Assembly: GCA_030704615.1 (NCBI GenBank)
Contig: CM060731.1
Span: forward strand, 73,204,756-73,268,755
Length of the DNA stretch: 64,000 nucleotides
From: Takakia lepidozioides
Lineage: Eukaryota; Streptophyta; Takakiopsida; Takakiales; Takakiaceae
Reading direction: 5' to 3'
A model generated the notes under the pieces. That model did no database searches, was not told the DNA's origin, and saw nothing but the letters and a program-made list of their open reading frames with translations. The translations under genes and the position numbers were made by a program. The stretch's first letter is position 1. Each line of letters opens with the position of its first letter. Below are positions 23,745 through 36,329 of this stretch, in pieces.

Positions 23745-24150
23745 ACTGTTGATACCTTAACAGAGGTATAGTCTGAGGTTGCTAGGGTCCCTTATGTTGA
23801 TGATACCTTTACAGAGGTATAGTCTGAAAATGAGGGTTCTGTTTGGTATACTAACAGAGGTATAGTCTGAGCTGATTAGGGTCCACATATGGTGATACCT
23901 CAACAGAGGTATAGTAAAAGGGACAAGCTCTTGTTTGGTATACTAACAGAGATATAGTCTGAGCTGATTAGGGTTCACATATGGTGATACCTCAATAGAG
24001 GTATAGTAAAATGGACAAGCTCATGTTTGGTATACTAACAGAGGTATAGTCTCACATTAGGGTTCACATATGGTGATACCTCAACAGAGGTATAATCAAA
24101 GGGACAAGCTCCTGTTTGGTATACTAACAGAGGTATAGTCTGAGCATACA
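23745..24150 (+). repeat. Array of nine ATACC..GAGGTAT hairpin units
   Basis: Nine occurrences of 'acagaggtatagt' (some with one change). Alternate ones are preceded by 'gatacctca', forming a stem ATACCTC/GAGGTAT with a 4-base loop, and the others by 'ggtatacta'. The spacer phrases 'gagctgattagggttcacat' and 'gacaagctc..tgtttggta' repeat with a period of about 107 bp. The array sits in the leader of retroelement copy 1. Confidence 0.85.
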
Positions 24151-25455
24151 CTACTAGGGTTTGTAATGAAGAGCTAGAATGCAAGTCCTTGACTTCTATG
24201 CTTCTACTCAAGCAAAAATATGGTCTCTAGGTGGTCATAAGAGGCATCTTCTTGCTCTCTTCCACCCCAATGTGCAACCAAGAGTGGTCCAACTCAACTT
24301 GCAAGTCATTGTCCACCAAATCAATCCCCCTTCTAGTCCTTGGGATTTGATTGCAAACTACCATATCTCCATTGCCGAGCAATCATGCATTTGTCTCCTC
24401 ATCACTTGACAATTGCTCCAAATCAACATAAATTATCTCAATGTGTAGGAGCAATGCTTGTCACTTACAATAATGCTCTCAAGCAATCCGCCTTGGATCC
24501 CACTCTCACGCCATATGCCTCATTTGGGGTCTTGCACCAATCCATTATCCATATGCTCTCCGTGGTCATTTGAATGCATGTTTCATGACCTCTTGGCCTA
24601 TGTGTTGCTCTCCTTCATCATAACATGAATCAACACCTCTCCACTTCACACACAACTGGATCTCAAAGGCCTTCACCTCTTGCTAGTTCAAGAGCTCCCC
24701 TTCTCAAACTTGAACTTACAAACTCAAGCGAGCATGATCCACACATGCACCACTTGCTTGGTCAACTATCCACCACAAAGCTCGCACTACCAAGAGCATG
24801 AATAGCCAAGTATTGCCTCCCCCTCTTGTCACATTACATAGTTAGGGTGAAGCTATGCATACATTGAATGATGATTTCCCTTCAAGGATTTCCCACCACA
24901 TGTTCTCCAAGCCCTTCCAATGGCACCCTAAGCTTGGCTCCACACCAGCATGATTGGAAGATTTCTTCACATGCTCCCTTTCAAAACCTCTTGAGCTTCT
25001 TAGTGCTCTCCAAGTGCTTGCCCTTGTTGTCTTCAAGCCCAAGCATATATAGCTCCTTGGCTTCTCTTCCACAACATCCACACTTTGAACTTGCTTAATC
25101 CTAGTTTGATAGTGAAATGAGCACTAACAAGCCTTTAGTCACTCTCCACAAGCCATGGCGCACACCATCGACTCCATAATGCATATAAAGGATTCTCAAA
25201 CCCTAGAATCCATGCTTCCACACACACAAGACTTCCTCCTTACAATCCTTGCAAAATCTTGTGACTCAAGAGCTTTATTCTCAAGCTCTCCAACTCCTTG
25301 GTGCATGCAATACTCGAGCACCTTTCCTTGCAACCCCTTGCAAGCCTTGTGATACAAGAGCTAAATTCTCCTAGCTCTCAACCTCTTTAAAATACAAGTG
25401 CAAAACTAATCATTACACTCCGCACTCACAAGCATAAGGTGATCTTCTTGTAGTG
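24151..25455. other. Remainder of the copy 1 leader, no gene seen
   Basis: No conserved frame. The sequence next to the right LTR on the minus strand ('ctacaagaagatcacc') does not resemble a tRNA-complementary primer-binding site. The composition is rich in 'caagctc' and 'cttgcaa' type phrases. Confidence 0.45.
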
Positions 25456-25874
25456 ATAAGAGATGAGAAATGAGAGAAGTAGAAGACAATGAAAGCTCTC
25501 AAAGCATGAAGCAATCACATGAAGAACAAGCCCTAGTCCTTCCAAGTGAAATCCACTCTATCACATAAACTAAGTCAAGCCAAGGGCACCTTTGCTAAAG
25601 GAATCCACCCTACAAAGCCCTCAACACACTCCCTCTCAATACCTAGAGCTATGGAGGTGAGAGAAGCTCATGGAGGCTCAACTACAAGAAGATGAGCCTC
25701 CTCAACACTCACAAGGGGAAAACCTATCTCCATGTCTCAAGTGAGGCTCGACACCTCACTTGGCATGTGAGACCAAATGAAGTCCCAACACACAAAATAT
25801 AAATATAAATATCTAAAATGTCCTAGTTAACTAGAAGTAGGTAATTCTAGATAACCATGACTAAAACCATGACA
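25456..25874 (-). repeat. LTR of retrotransposon copy 1 (5' LTR relative to its coding strand)
   Basis: 419 bp, paired with 16841-17259. On the minus strand it begins TGTCATGGTTTTAG and ends CTCTTATCA when two further bases (25454-25455) are included, fitting the TG...CA rule. It abuts LINE sequence directly on its right. Confidence 0.88.
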
Positions 25875-26780
25875 CCTGCTTTGGAATACGGATCTGCAAT
25901 ATGGGTTGATAACTCCAACCAGGCTAAGTCTCTAGAATCCATTCAAGTGGGGGTGCGTAAGGAGTGTATGTCAGCATGCTCCAAAACAGCCAATGTGACT
26001 CTTCGGGGTGAACTTGGCATTCCATCCTTACGCTCCCCACGAGATGAATTCAAGGTCAGATGGTGGGGTCAGCTGCAACATATGTCCAACACCAGATATC
26101 CTAAGTTAATCAACTCTATATCTTGGAAACACGACCGCCCTCTCAAACAGGTCAAGTCCTGGCAGAAGAGAGTAGAAGAGATGGATCTGGATCCGCAAGT
26201 CTTGACCCTGCTGGATAAATCTGACTTAGAGGGTGTAGTGTCCAAAGCCATGTCTGTTGCCATGAAATTGTCTGATGAAAATGAAGTTAGGCAAAAAACT
26301 TCCCTGAACTTGTTTCCAGTCTGTGATATGGGGGAGGACATCTTGGATGACCTCAAGGGTCTACCCACTCTGGGCACTAGACTGAAATTTAAACTCAGGG
26401 CAGGAAGCCTACCTTTGAACAGCAAACAGAAGCAGAGAGGAAAGGGAGAGTGCAATTGCCCGTTGTGTGGGCAACCTGAAGACAATATTCATTTTCTGAT
26501 TCATTGTCCGGGGTTCTCTCACCAAAGAGACTTTCTCCTCAAATCTATCAAGGGAATTGTGCCTGTACCTCTGTTTACCTTTGAAAGTCTCGAGGCTGAG
26601 CCAAAAGCCCAGGCCATTCTGAGGCCTAGTTTTTGGGCAAATCACACACAGCAGATTGATGCTTGTGTGAAGGGATTTCTAGAGGATATCTGGAAAACCC
26701 GGATCAATTCTATGTATCAATGGCACAAGCTACGACAAACAACGTCTTATGAGTACATTCTCTCCAAAGCACCATTGTGA
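25875..26780 (+). mobile_element. 5'-truncated LINE, C-terminal part of ORF2
   Basis: An open frame of about 300 codons reads 'PALEYGSAIWVDN', 'LESIQVGVRKE' and 'LRGELGIPSLRSPRDEFKVR', then a C-terminal zinc-finger-like 'CNCPLCGQPEDNIHFLIHCP', and ends 'YEYILSKAPL'. This pattern belongs to the region after the reverse transcriptase core of plant LINEs. The RT and endonuclease parts are missing: the left edge coincides with the LTR end, so the LTR element probably inserted at, or deleted, the rest. No poly(A) tail is evident. A shorter relative is at 12386-12580. Confidence 0.75.
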
Positions 26781-27744
26781 CATCTCATAGAAGGTTGTTT
26801 GATTCATGCTAGCATATCTAAGGATGTAATATGGATATGCTGGTTACTGCAGAACCTTCAAAAAAATGTCATATCTTAAACTGTAGTGAATGAAAGAAAT
26901 TGGAATTGAAGTGAGAGCATAGGAGTGAATTAGAGAGAGAATGAAGTGCAATTAAATGGCAAGTGGGAGCCAAACTGAGTGTGAGATTGGTGTTTATCGG
27001 CCTTGACATTGGCGACTAGCTGACTTCGAAACCTCAACCAATTATCACCTCAGCACTTACCAGGGGCTTACATTCAATGCAAAATCTGAAGGAAAGTGCA
27101 GAAAGCAGGAAAGCTCGATTAGGAAAGTGTGCGGCGTGGGCCCGCGCGCGTCGCCTTTGTATTGCACTACTTCCTTGGCAGGCAACCCTCCCCTCTGGGG
27201 GACCCTAATAACACAAACTGGATGATTGCAGGTCTCACTATTTGCAACATTTTAGTCGTCAATTGTTCTGATGACGAGGTGGTTTGTGTGTGTGTTCAGC
27301 AGCGCCTAGAGATGCGGAGAGGCGTGTTTGGTGACCGTCGAGATTCAACCGCTGCCCTAGAGTCGAAGCGACTCGGAGTAACAAAGCTCTTCATCTTGCA
27401 CAGCCTCTTTGCTTCGTATCGTGTTCCGGTCCTCGAGCCTCTCCTTATGATGGGAAAGCGATTGGATTTGCTAAGAACAGAAGAGAGTTCGGAACTCGAG
27501 CCTCTTCTTACGATGCCAAAGCGATTGGATTTGCTAAGAACAGAAGAGAGTTTTTGTCGCAAATAGTCTGGTGTTCGGATAAGCTTGATATATTCTCCTG
27601 CCCGTGAGTCTTCTTGTGCTGAGGGGACTTCCAAGCGTAATCTTATAAGTCTCGACCAGTTTTCCTAGGTTGATGAGCCCTCAGTGACAGCGTGTTATCT
27701 GTGTTGAAACACATAAGGCTCGAAACACATAGAGCTCGCTCATT
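26781..27744. other. Upstream region of the reductase gene
   Basis: No gene supported. It contains a tandem duplication of about 63 bp at 27432-27552 (units start 'ctcgagcct' and share 'gcgattggatttgctaagaa'). The region probably includes the promoter and 5' UTR of the gene starting at 27745. Confidence 0.4.
27432..27552 (+). repeat. 63-bp tandem duplication
   Basis: Two units starting at 27432 and 27495 share 'ctcgagcct', 'gcgattggatttgctaagaa' and 'cagaagagagtt' with a few mismatches. They lie in the leader region of the reductase gene. Confidence 0.85.
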
Positions 27745-29377
27745 ATGAAGCCATTTTGGTACGACAATCCAGGCGGTCAGTACTTCCCAATAGTGGAGGC
27801 TATACTGGTTATAGCAGGGGTAGCAGCAGCCTACAAAGAAAAGAAAGGATCGGGTCTCCAATATTCAAAATTTTCACTTGGTGCTAAACTCAAATTCCAA
27901 CTGAAAAGTAAGAGAGGAATGCTGCCACTCTACATGCCTGCAGCCATAATGTCGGTGTCGTTTTTGGCATACAGACTTGGATACTTCCCCCTCGCCACAG
28001 TGTTTGATAAAGTGGGACTCTCTGGTATTGGCTCATTTTTGCAACAGCATTCATCGGACAATGTCCGCGTTCTGTTTCTAGCTGCTGCTCTCTCAGTTCA
28101 CTTTACAAAACGAGTTCTGGAGGTAATCCGCTTGTACACCATATATGTAGGTTCACTGAAAGTAGGGGGAGGAGAGGGGGACGAGAAAGTGCTAGGGAAA
28201 GAACCATAGAGACAAGAGCGAGAGTGCAAGATAGAGATACAGACTGATAAATGCCAATAAGGTTATTCTACCTAGTTTGCGGACAAGATTGACACCATCG
28301 CACTTGAATGTGAACACTAATTTCATTCATTTCAAAAGACAGTTTGTCTGTTCTAGAGGAAGGTCAGGGGAAGGTCAATGACTGATCTGTCGAGTGTATG
28401 CCATGCAAAAGTGGTAGTAATTTGTAGTTGGCGCAATTCCCCATATGAAGTACTATGGTATGCAGGGATCGAAAAGTAAAGGTGCTTATACAGAGCGTTA
28501 ACGCTCCTCAGCAGAAAGTATGATCGTTGCGGAGTATGCGAGGATTGTCTGGTGTAGATTACAACACAATGTCATTACGTTGAGAGATCTATGTTTCTGT
28601 GTGAACTTATAGGTCTGCATCAGTTCATGCACAGGAATAATCCACGCATATGTACAGATACCTGCACATGCTCTAATAGTCTCTACTTTCATTTTCCACC
28701 TAATTTTATAAGATGCTAATGCTTAATTCTGAAGTCCATTGAGAACCATTCTGCTTACTAGGCTGTACAGACGATCTACAACCTCATCAGAAGACTTGTG
28801 AACTAAACATTTACTCGTTAGTTTCCATGCTCAGTACTGTAGTCATAACTCTAGAAACTGTAATCCACCATTGCAGACACTCGCTGTTTGTCAATGATTG
28901 GAGCAGGTGCTGTTCCTACATCGGTACTCCGGATCAATGGATGCGTCGCACGGTATTGTGATATCATTGAGCTACGGCCTGATCGTCTTTAATCTCTTAT
29001 ATACACAACAACTCTCCTCGGGCCTCACAGCGCCACCAACAGACTTGATGTGGATTGGCATTCCGCTGTTTGCGGTGGGGATAATCGGAAACTTCTACCA
29101 CCACTACATCCTGTCCAAGATCCGCAAGGATGGAAACAACAAATACGTACTGCCTCGTGGTGGCCTGTTTGAGAAATTGGTCTGTCCACACTACATTTTC
29201 GAGGACATCGATTTTCTGGGTATGGCCATGATCAGCCAAACAATAATGGCGTTCGCCATATTCACATTTGTTATCATCTACTTGACTGGGCGGACCTACA
29301 ACACCAAGCAATGGTATATGAAAAAAGTGGATGGATTTCCATCAGAGAGGAAACTTCTTATACCGAAAGTATTCTGA
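27745..29377 (+). CDS. Steroid 5-alpha-reductase family membrane protein
   Basis: Two exons, 27745-28122 and 28907-29377 (phase 0), give 282 aa. The product is a polytopic membrane protein with hydrophobic segments near residues 12-30, 60-80, 105-120, 140-160, 170-190 and 230-255. The C-terminal half has the family hallmarks: 'VLFLHRYSGSM', 'GNFYHHYILSKIRKDG', 'YVLPRGGLFEKLVCPHYIFE' and the end 'SERKLLIPKVF'. These are the NADPH- and substrate-binding elements of 3-oxo-5-alpha-steroid 4-dehydrogenase-like enzymes of the ER. It resembles the plant group distinct from DET2 and from polyprenol reductase, whose substrate is not settled. The gene looks intact. Confidence 0.88.
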
Positions 29378-30563
29378 ACATGGTATGCAAGTTCTCTGTT
29401 GACTTGCACTGTCTTACAGCGGCTGCAAATTCAGGAGGAATCTCATGGAATGTGCTTAGCGTGCAAATATCGTGTCATGAGTTCCAACTCTGAATTCTAT
29501 CTTTGCATGTTGTTGGCAAATTAATGCATGTGTACCACATTTGGTGCCTTGGTGATGGTTTCAGGAAGAAAAGTACTGAGATGTGCTGCATCAGCACCAT
29601 CTGTGAGTTCAACACATGCTTGAGTGTTAAACAAGATTCAGATGGTTGTCATTATTATATGGGAGATCAGTCTTTGGGTTTCAACTATGGAAACAACTTG
29701 CATGACACATTCTCATAACAGAGTTGACGCTTGCAGCTGACAAAGTTTCTTTCCTGAAACCTTGAAAATGCAATCAACTCAATTGTAGGTGGGCGAGGAA
29801 GAGAGATTGAGAATCACGTTGCGATTAACAAAAAACCTATAGACAGGAAGGAAAATGATTCCTGAACTACTGATTTGAACAGACAGGCAATATGTGTGCT
29901 CATTCCAGGCAATTGACTTGCTTAAATGCATCTTCCACTGTCTAGGTAGGACTAATTGGAGTTCATAATGGTAACTAGATGCAGGCATGCAACACAACTG
30001 CTGAGACATAAAGGAGGTATATACTGTATGAGCAAGGGTCGTATTTACATCCACCAGCATCTTGCCTTTGAGAGAGAGAGAGAGAGAGAGAGAGCCCACA
30101 TAGTCATTGATTGTTTTCTCCCATTGTTGGCTATGATGTACCCTTAAAAGCATATTGTATGGAGGATAGTCATAGTCAGTTGTGGGGTTTCAACCGCCAA
30201 GCAAGTTACATCCAGACCCAACACACACTCACCAAAATGATGCCTCCCAGCAGAAGACAAACAGGGAGTAGAATGATGCCAGGCATTATGTTGTACCAGA
30301 AAGCACAAGGATGATTCCAGCACTGGCTGCTGTCCAAATGAATCAATAAAAGAGTGTATGTGTGTCACTGTGGTCGACATCGTTTCACAATCCAGGACCA
30401 ACCCTGACACGTAAAATCAGTACAGAACAAGACTAGAAATGGATACATTCCATGAATCAATGAAGACACTCAAACTTCAATCCTTCCGCACCCTGCAGCT
30501 TCTCATAACACGCAAAGATGGGGTTCCCTTAGAGCAAGACCTCTCAATCTGAGACAGTGTTGG
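29378..30563. other. 3' flank of the reductase gene, no gene seen
   Basis: No supported coding region. A GA microsatellite of about 26 bp lies at 30070-30095. The strand between is ordinary intergenic sequence and should include the 3' UTRs of the two genes converging here. Confidence 0.4.
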
Positions 30564-31919
30564 CTATTCTAATCGAACCTCAAACCACTGGATGGAGCCC
30601 TGACCACCCCCAAGGTCCAGTTCACATACAGAGCTTACCAGATACTCCACAGCATCCTCCACATTGCTGTACTTTGCCAAATCCAGGGGCAGTTCTTTGC
30701 CTGGCCACTCTTGCAGCCACATCTTCCACCCATCATCAGCAATAAAGGGGAAATGTCAGTAAGCGCTGCATCTCATCTTGTTTTGTCTTCCATGCTGACA
30801 GAATCCATACCGAGTTTATACGTTGAGTGTGGTAGCATCTTACCTTTAATCTCGACTGTAGCTCTTCCAATGTCACAAATTGCTCATCCTCCCCCGGCTC
30901 TATCAGTACATAATTCTCATTCTCTCCATACAATACCCTGCGTGCTCCCCCTCCCTCTGCCACAACCTGCCCCACCCAATCAGTTGATAGGCAAGAGATC
31001 AAGGGGTCACACAATTGCTTGGAACTAGCAGTTGGGAGGCAATGAGTAAAGCAATATTGGCGCCTGTCGAATCTTTATGTTTAATTGTGGATGGTATGGA
31101 TCAAAACAAAATGCACCACTTTGTAAGTCATCCTATACCCCTCTCTCCTCTCTCCCCAGCTGTAGGAAGGAAAAACAGCGTTCATCTATCAGGACAACGC
31201 TTGTAGAATTTGACAACCCACTATGAAGAAACACCACATCGGTGATTGGGAGATGGCTTTGCAAGTATGATTTGTACAGACCTGCCGCAATCGTTGTCTT
31301 CGAGATAAGGGCAAAAGAAGTGCACGAAATGGTTTGTCAGTTGCTTTTTGGGCAGAGCTCGAGAATTTCGCTCCCAAATTTGTCACAGCTTTGCAACCTG
31401 CTTACACAGTAGGATCAGAACAGCTCGTATTTCTATGTTCCCAATCTTTAGTGGCCTCAGGGTAGAACTTTCTTGCTCTATTCTAAGAGTAAGACAAGAA
31501 GAGAAGCATATGAGCATGTCCAGGAGGTGCATCGTTGCGAACAAGGCTGGACTCTCACTGTCATCCAATCAGTCTGACATTCCCGGTAGACATTAAAAGC
31601 CAGGCTCCCTTCTTTTTTGTCCAACCATGTGAGCCACAGCATACGCTCTGAGAGTCTCCACTTCAGCACCATTGTAAGCAAATTCACGAAAAGAGGAACT
31701 TCGAATTTGTCTCTGGACATTTATGTGTCTGTGGGTGTGCAAAATCTGTTCTCCATTCCCACCCTCAGTGCCAGGACCCACCATCTTAGAATGCAAAAAG
31801 AGGGGGAGAGAAGTACGAAAATCCGAAGCCCCGTGGTACTTTCCATGGAAGAAGCACGAGTCCTGAGGTCTCCCTGGGCCAGTGATGAGGCAGGCTGCTG
31901 CGGCGCTCAGAGCGGCCAT
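30564..31919 (-). CDS. Conserved plant protein of small exons, probably plastid
   Basis: Not visible as one long frame. On the minus strand the last exon 30722-30564 encodes '[20 protein letters not shown]' and ends '[11 protein letters not shown]'. The exon before it, 30966-30844, encodes '[20 protein letters not shown]' and '[15 protein letters not shown]'. A further exon, 31397-31282, encodes '[20 protein letters not shown]' and ends 'SRRQRLRQ'. The three join in phase with GT-AG sites (the last acceptor is gaag/ATG). A probable N-terminal exon starts at ATG 31919 ('[18 protein letters not shown]'), like a transit peptide, but I could not fix its donor. I recall a conserved plant protein ending '(S)VQWYEVRLE' but cannot name it, and the function is unknown. 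Confidence 0.65.
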
Positions 31920-33444
31920 AGCTCCTCCCTGCCAGTGCCTTCCCTTTTGTTCCTGCCTTTTGGGCACACTTTACAATAATCTGGGATAAGGGATTCAAAT
32001 CTTGTCCGACCTTTGCTTCGCTCTTTCCACATAAATCCCGGCGTTATGGACATTTTACTACCTGGGGCCAAAAAGGGAGATATATATGTTGGCATGCCAG
32101 GAACGAAGGGCTATTGTCTTCTGTTTGGAAGGTGAACAAGCCATATGGCAGTTGCTCATAAGGAGTGCAGCATACCAATGCCAAGTGGGTTGTTGCTCTT
32201 ACAGGTTCACCCACAACTAGCCTACCTTCCTTGATCAAGTGGATGTAGCTTCATGCTGCCTGTGACATTGAAGACTATGGCTCATAGTTACCATCATAAG
32301 CATAAGTACAATGTGGTAATCAGGCAGCTGCCATCACCAGCTGACTACCAGTTGGACAGCTTTGCAACTGACACAAATCAGAAAGTTACAAACGACTCCC
32401 ACCCGTTATCAGAAACTTGCTTTCACACAATGAGTAGGGCAATAAGTGCTTTGAGATGCTAGCAAATACAATGGTCCCCTTGTGTTCAGCACTATGCAAA
32501 ACATACTTCTAACTTGAACAAGAGTAGCTATGTTGTAACAGGGACAGGATAAATTAGGCTGACAACAGCAGTCTTGTTCTTCACATTACACAAATTTGAC
32601 ATGCAAGCTTTAAGCAGTGGTGTGTGGCATCAAGCTGAGAAGGCTAAAACCCCCAAGAACAGGGAAAAGGTTCTCCACCAACTGCATATTTCACTTGCTG
32701 CTGAAGAAGAGTAAATACCATGCAACCAAACAACATACATGCTACCAGACGGGCCATGGAAGCAAATGGCATACTGAATTGCATTTACATTCTGAACTCC
32801 CTACAAGCTGTACTCAGGTACTACACTCTGCTTTGAGTTTTAGCTGCTTCAAAAACTCCAGATAAACCCACATAACAAATGGTTTGACTTCTAATCCATC
32901 TACAACATAGATGTGAAGCAAGTGCTTCCTCCATGAAAGAAAGAATGACACTTAAATCCACTCCCCATAATACTGGGTAATCCACAACTGTATTATTCAA
33001 GATTCCAAGAATGTCCTGTTCACCAACATCACACACTGCCCACACTCCTTGCACATATCCCTGTGAACTACTGGCCAGGTCGTGCGTGTGGAATGCAGTT
33101 TCCCATCAAATTGCAGCCTTAGATGGCCCGCGAAGTAGCAGCTGTCATGGAAATTGCGAGGCTGCACAACATAATTGCACATTGCGTCTCAGCTGGGCCT
33201 TCTCTCTAAGGGGTGAACTTTCAGCAAGAGGTAAATCAGAAGCAGGTACAGACTGAACACACCACTTGAATCAAAGGCACCTTGGAATGAGCAAGTCTCT
33301 CGAAACAAAAACTGATAGCAAACGGCCGAACTCTTGGACGTGCGCAAAACCATCCATACAGGAGTCTCACAGTGTAGCCATAAGATCCAGCAAAGAAGCA
33401 AAGTCCCCTTTAAACACTAAGTGAATTGACCAGGCTTGAATCTA
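31920..33444. other. Between two minus-strand genes, no gene seen
   Basis: No supported coding sequence. Frames up to 82 codons on both strands lack recognisable motifs. Confidence 0.35.
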
Positions 33445-33616
33445 AACTATGGATGAGAATTCCTGCCCACCCTTGCCAAATAACAATTTGACTACAATTT
33501 TGTAGTGATCCAGTGCACCCTAGCAGCTGCTAGCACGTAGTAGCAAGCAAGGAACAAACACCCAAAGGGTGCTTTCTTTGAGGGGTTAAAGCTAACAAAA
33601 ACTGCAGCCCGAACCA

Positions 33617-35903
33617 TTACGTACGCGCCCTTTTGTTGGTGCAGGATGGACACTTGTACTGCTTAATGTGTTCAGCTCGTGCTGGTGTGATCTTTACACA
33701 TTTGCCATGGAACCACTTTTCGCAAATGTCACACCCTATCCAAAACTCATCAGCAGTGTAGGGTCCTCCACAACTTCCACAGAATGTATCACCATGCTCC
33801 TCCTCCTCATCTTCAAGGGTTTCCTCTTCTTCCTTTGGGGCAGGGGGACCAGGCTTTGAGGGCTTGGTCGGTTCAGTTCCCCGCTGCTGCACATAACACC
33901 ACTCCAAACATCATCAATCACAGAATGTGTATACTAAACAAGCCAAGCCACTCGATATGACACAACTTCAGTGGGTAAGCCTTCTCATCACTGACCTCTG
34001 CAATGAAACCCCGACATCAACATTCACTTACTGACAAGTCCACATGCAGAGTTGACCGTAATCAACTACAATAAATCAAAAAATCTCCCTCCCACTATCA
34101 GCCCTTGCTCATGCACGAAACCTTTTTCCATCACATCATAGAACACTCTGCAAGGCACGGCATTGAGTTATGCATTAATTCAAGTAGTTCCTTCCAAGAG
34201 AATGACAGTTAAACCAAATAGACACAATGGGACAGTGACTCACCACTTTTCCTGCAGCCTTGGCTTTGTTGCCAGTGTTATTGATGCTGGTTTTCTCCTT
34301 GACAGGCTTCTTGCCGGTCACTACATCAAACACGGTCGGGAGTTCATTGATCATATTGAAGAGACGCTTCCTGTACAAAGGCCCAACCAAAAGAACACGG
34401 TAGGTAAAAGATGGTATAATTAAAAGACTGTGACTACTGAGTTGAACTGCTGCAGAACTTCAATTTTTTTGAAGCCATGCCCTCTAGCTTACATAAAGGT
34501 CTGTCCAAATGGAAACTTTAAAAATGCTCGATGACAACTTTCTAAACTGTCGAGAAGCACCACCTCTCATTATTCATTTGAAAACTCGAAAACCCAGTAA
34601 TTTGATAAGTAAGCTGCAAAAGAACAAACGCATGCTTAATTGATCCAATCAAAAGTAAAATTAAAGAATTCACCAGAGACATGTGCAAGTCCTGACTATT
34701 TACGAAATTCAAAGTAGAAATAATAATACTAGCAACTCCCATTAGTGGAGTTTATTAAGGGATGCCAGGAGGAGAAAGAGAAGACTTGTAGATGGTCTGA
34801 CCTTTCATTTTTGTCAAATCGGGCACCATAATAGAATGAAACTGCCAGAAGCCAGGCATCGCTGTGCACAGCCACTAAGGACAACCAATCCTTTCGTTGC
34901 ATGCCATCTCTAGCAAAGTTGATTCCCAAAGCAGGTTCAGGTAGCTCTGGAGGAACCTCTTCAGCTGGTAAGTTTACCTCCCATGCTTCCTCAGGAAAGC
35001 CATAGAGACAGAGGTTTTCCTTCTCTGCCCATGATCAATATAACAATGAGTCCACCTTGTAAAAGCTGGGTCGGAAGAATCCATTGATATCAATGATCAG
35101 AATTTTACCACAGGAAAAAAAATACACAACTAAATAACGAATAACTTTCTTGTGCAGACTTGATACAACCACTACCAAGATACATCAACAAACTGCCGCA
35201 TCATTTTCGAAGCCCTTCAACATACTCTGCAGCAAAGCAACCTAGAGTATTCCCAAACCCAATAAAACCTCGACAGGGATCTGACGTCAGATCCAACCAA
35301 CCTGGATCGCACTGCCGGTAAAATTCTTCAACCTCTGCAAAACCAACCCAAAGAGGACACTGAGGGTGAGATCGACTCAACGGGTATGACAATAACAAAC
35401 AATAAGTATACATTGAGCGGCAGGCACGGAAATGGAATCAATGACTGGAATACCTATCCGTAGGTGCAATCACAAAAAGCTTCATGTACAGGTCCTAAGC
35501 TGTCCACCACAAGCTTTGTCGTGTGATTCATAGAAGACAACGTCTAAATAACAAATAGCGCACGAAACCCACGCTAGCACTTTACACGAAATAAAACAAA
35601 TGTCAACCAATTCTCACATAAGACTATCTGAAGCGCCTAGACTGACGTCTGTGAACACACAGAAGAACTCTTACTTCAACAAAGCCAGAATATTTTCCTT
35701 CCTGTAGCCGGACATAACTTGAAGTCATACGCTGTCCACAACGTCAAAGGCACTCAGAATCACAAGAAGTAACATTACGCAAAACACTCCAACTCAACCC
35801 TACCTGTCGTCAAGGCCTTCAGCATTCCTGATCGACGCCCCTTGAAGTCCTTAAAGACTTCTTCAACCGTACGGGGATTAGTGGACACGGATGCCCCCTC
35901 CAT
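33617..35903 (-). CDS. Alfin-like PHD-finger protein, copy B
   Basis: Exons on the minus strand: 35903-35804, 35334-35302, 35024-34802, 34370-34244 and 33886-33617, giving 250 aa. Exon lengths and phases equal those of copy A. It has the same domain plan: an N-terminal Alfin domain, a Gly/Thr/Lys linker, an acidic stretch and a PHD finger with all eight zinc ligands. Differences from copy A are few and conservative (for example 'FPEEAWEV' for 'FPDETWEV', 'TEPTKPSK' for 'AEQTKPSK'). Nothing is broken, so both copies look functional. It is expected to be a nuclear H3K4me reader. The exon 5 acceptor is again CAGCAG. Confidence 0.93.
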
Positions 35904-36329
35904 TGTGCAGACAGGCACTTGATACGTATCTCTGAAAGAAGGAGAGTGACGAAAAGTATCACGGAGTTCCTACAGCCTACACCCTAAAGCGACACAACGA
36001 CGCGGAAGCAAAAAATCTCGGAAAGAGAGCTGCAACGCCGCACAGTAAACACACGCAGAACCACTTTGCACCAAAAGAACGGCCTCGGCGAGCTTCGCAT
36101 CTTGAAATACTCTAAACTCTCAACCAAAGATCTCACCAACCAGAAACCCTAGGGCTACCAGCCACGCGCGCCACACAACTATCCTCCACCCCTCTCTCTC
36201 CTCCCAATAATCACACGCCCGATCCCTGCAGCGCTCGGCCTCAGGATTTATCGAGCGCGCAACGCAGCGAAGCAGCCAAGGAGGGAACTCGAGCAGACGA
36301 GCCCGCATCCCCAAAGCCCACCCCGATAC

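Larger units (their letters stand above)
16841..25874 (-). mobile_element. Ty3/gypsy-like LTR retrotransposon copy 1 with a C5-methyltransferase and PHD finger, RT deleted
   Basis: Two near-identical 419-bp LTRs enclose about 8.2 kb. Read on the minus strand the order is: long leader with tandem repeats (25455 to ~22900), gag (~22855-21460), aspartic protease (~20690), DNMT3-like C5-methyltransferase (~20000-19050), integrase (19050-17900) and PHD finger (17746-17612). Reverse transcriptase and RNase H are absent: the methyltransferase end ('LAMAEQRRVRR') runs straight into the integrase zinc-binding region. Frameshifts and stops occur throughout, so the copy cannot make a full polyprotein. 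I see no clear primer-binding site, polypurine tract or target-site duplication. Placement in Ty3/gypsy rests on the retropepsin and integrase here and on the RT of copy 2. Confidence 0.88.

Noticed and set aside
23560-24150. Regularly spaced repeats resembling a CRISPR array
   Set aside because: The intervals between units are themselves repeated, not unique spacers, and the host is a plant; this is a tandem array.
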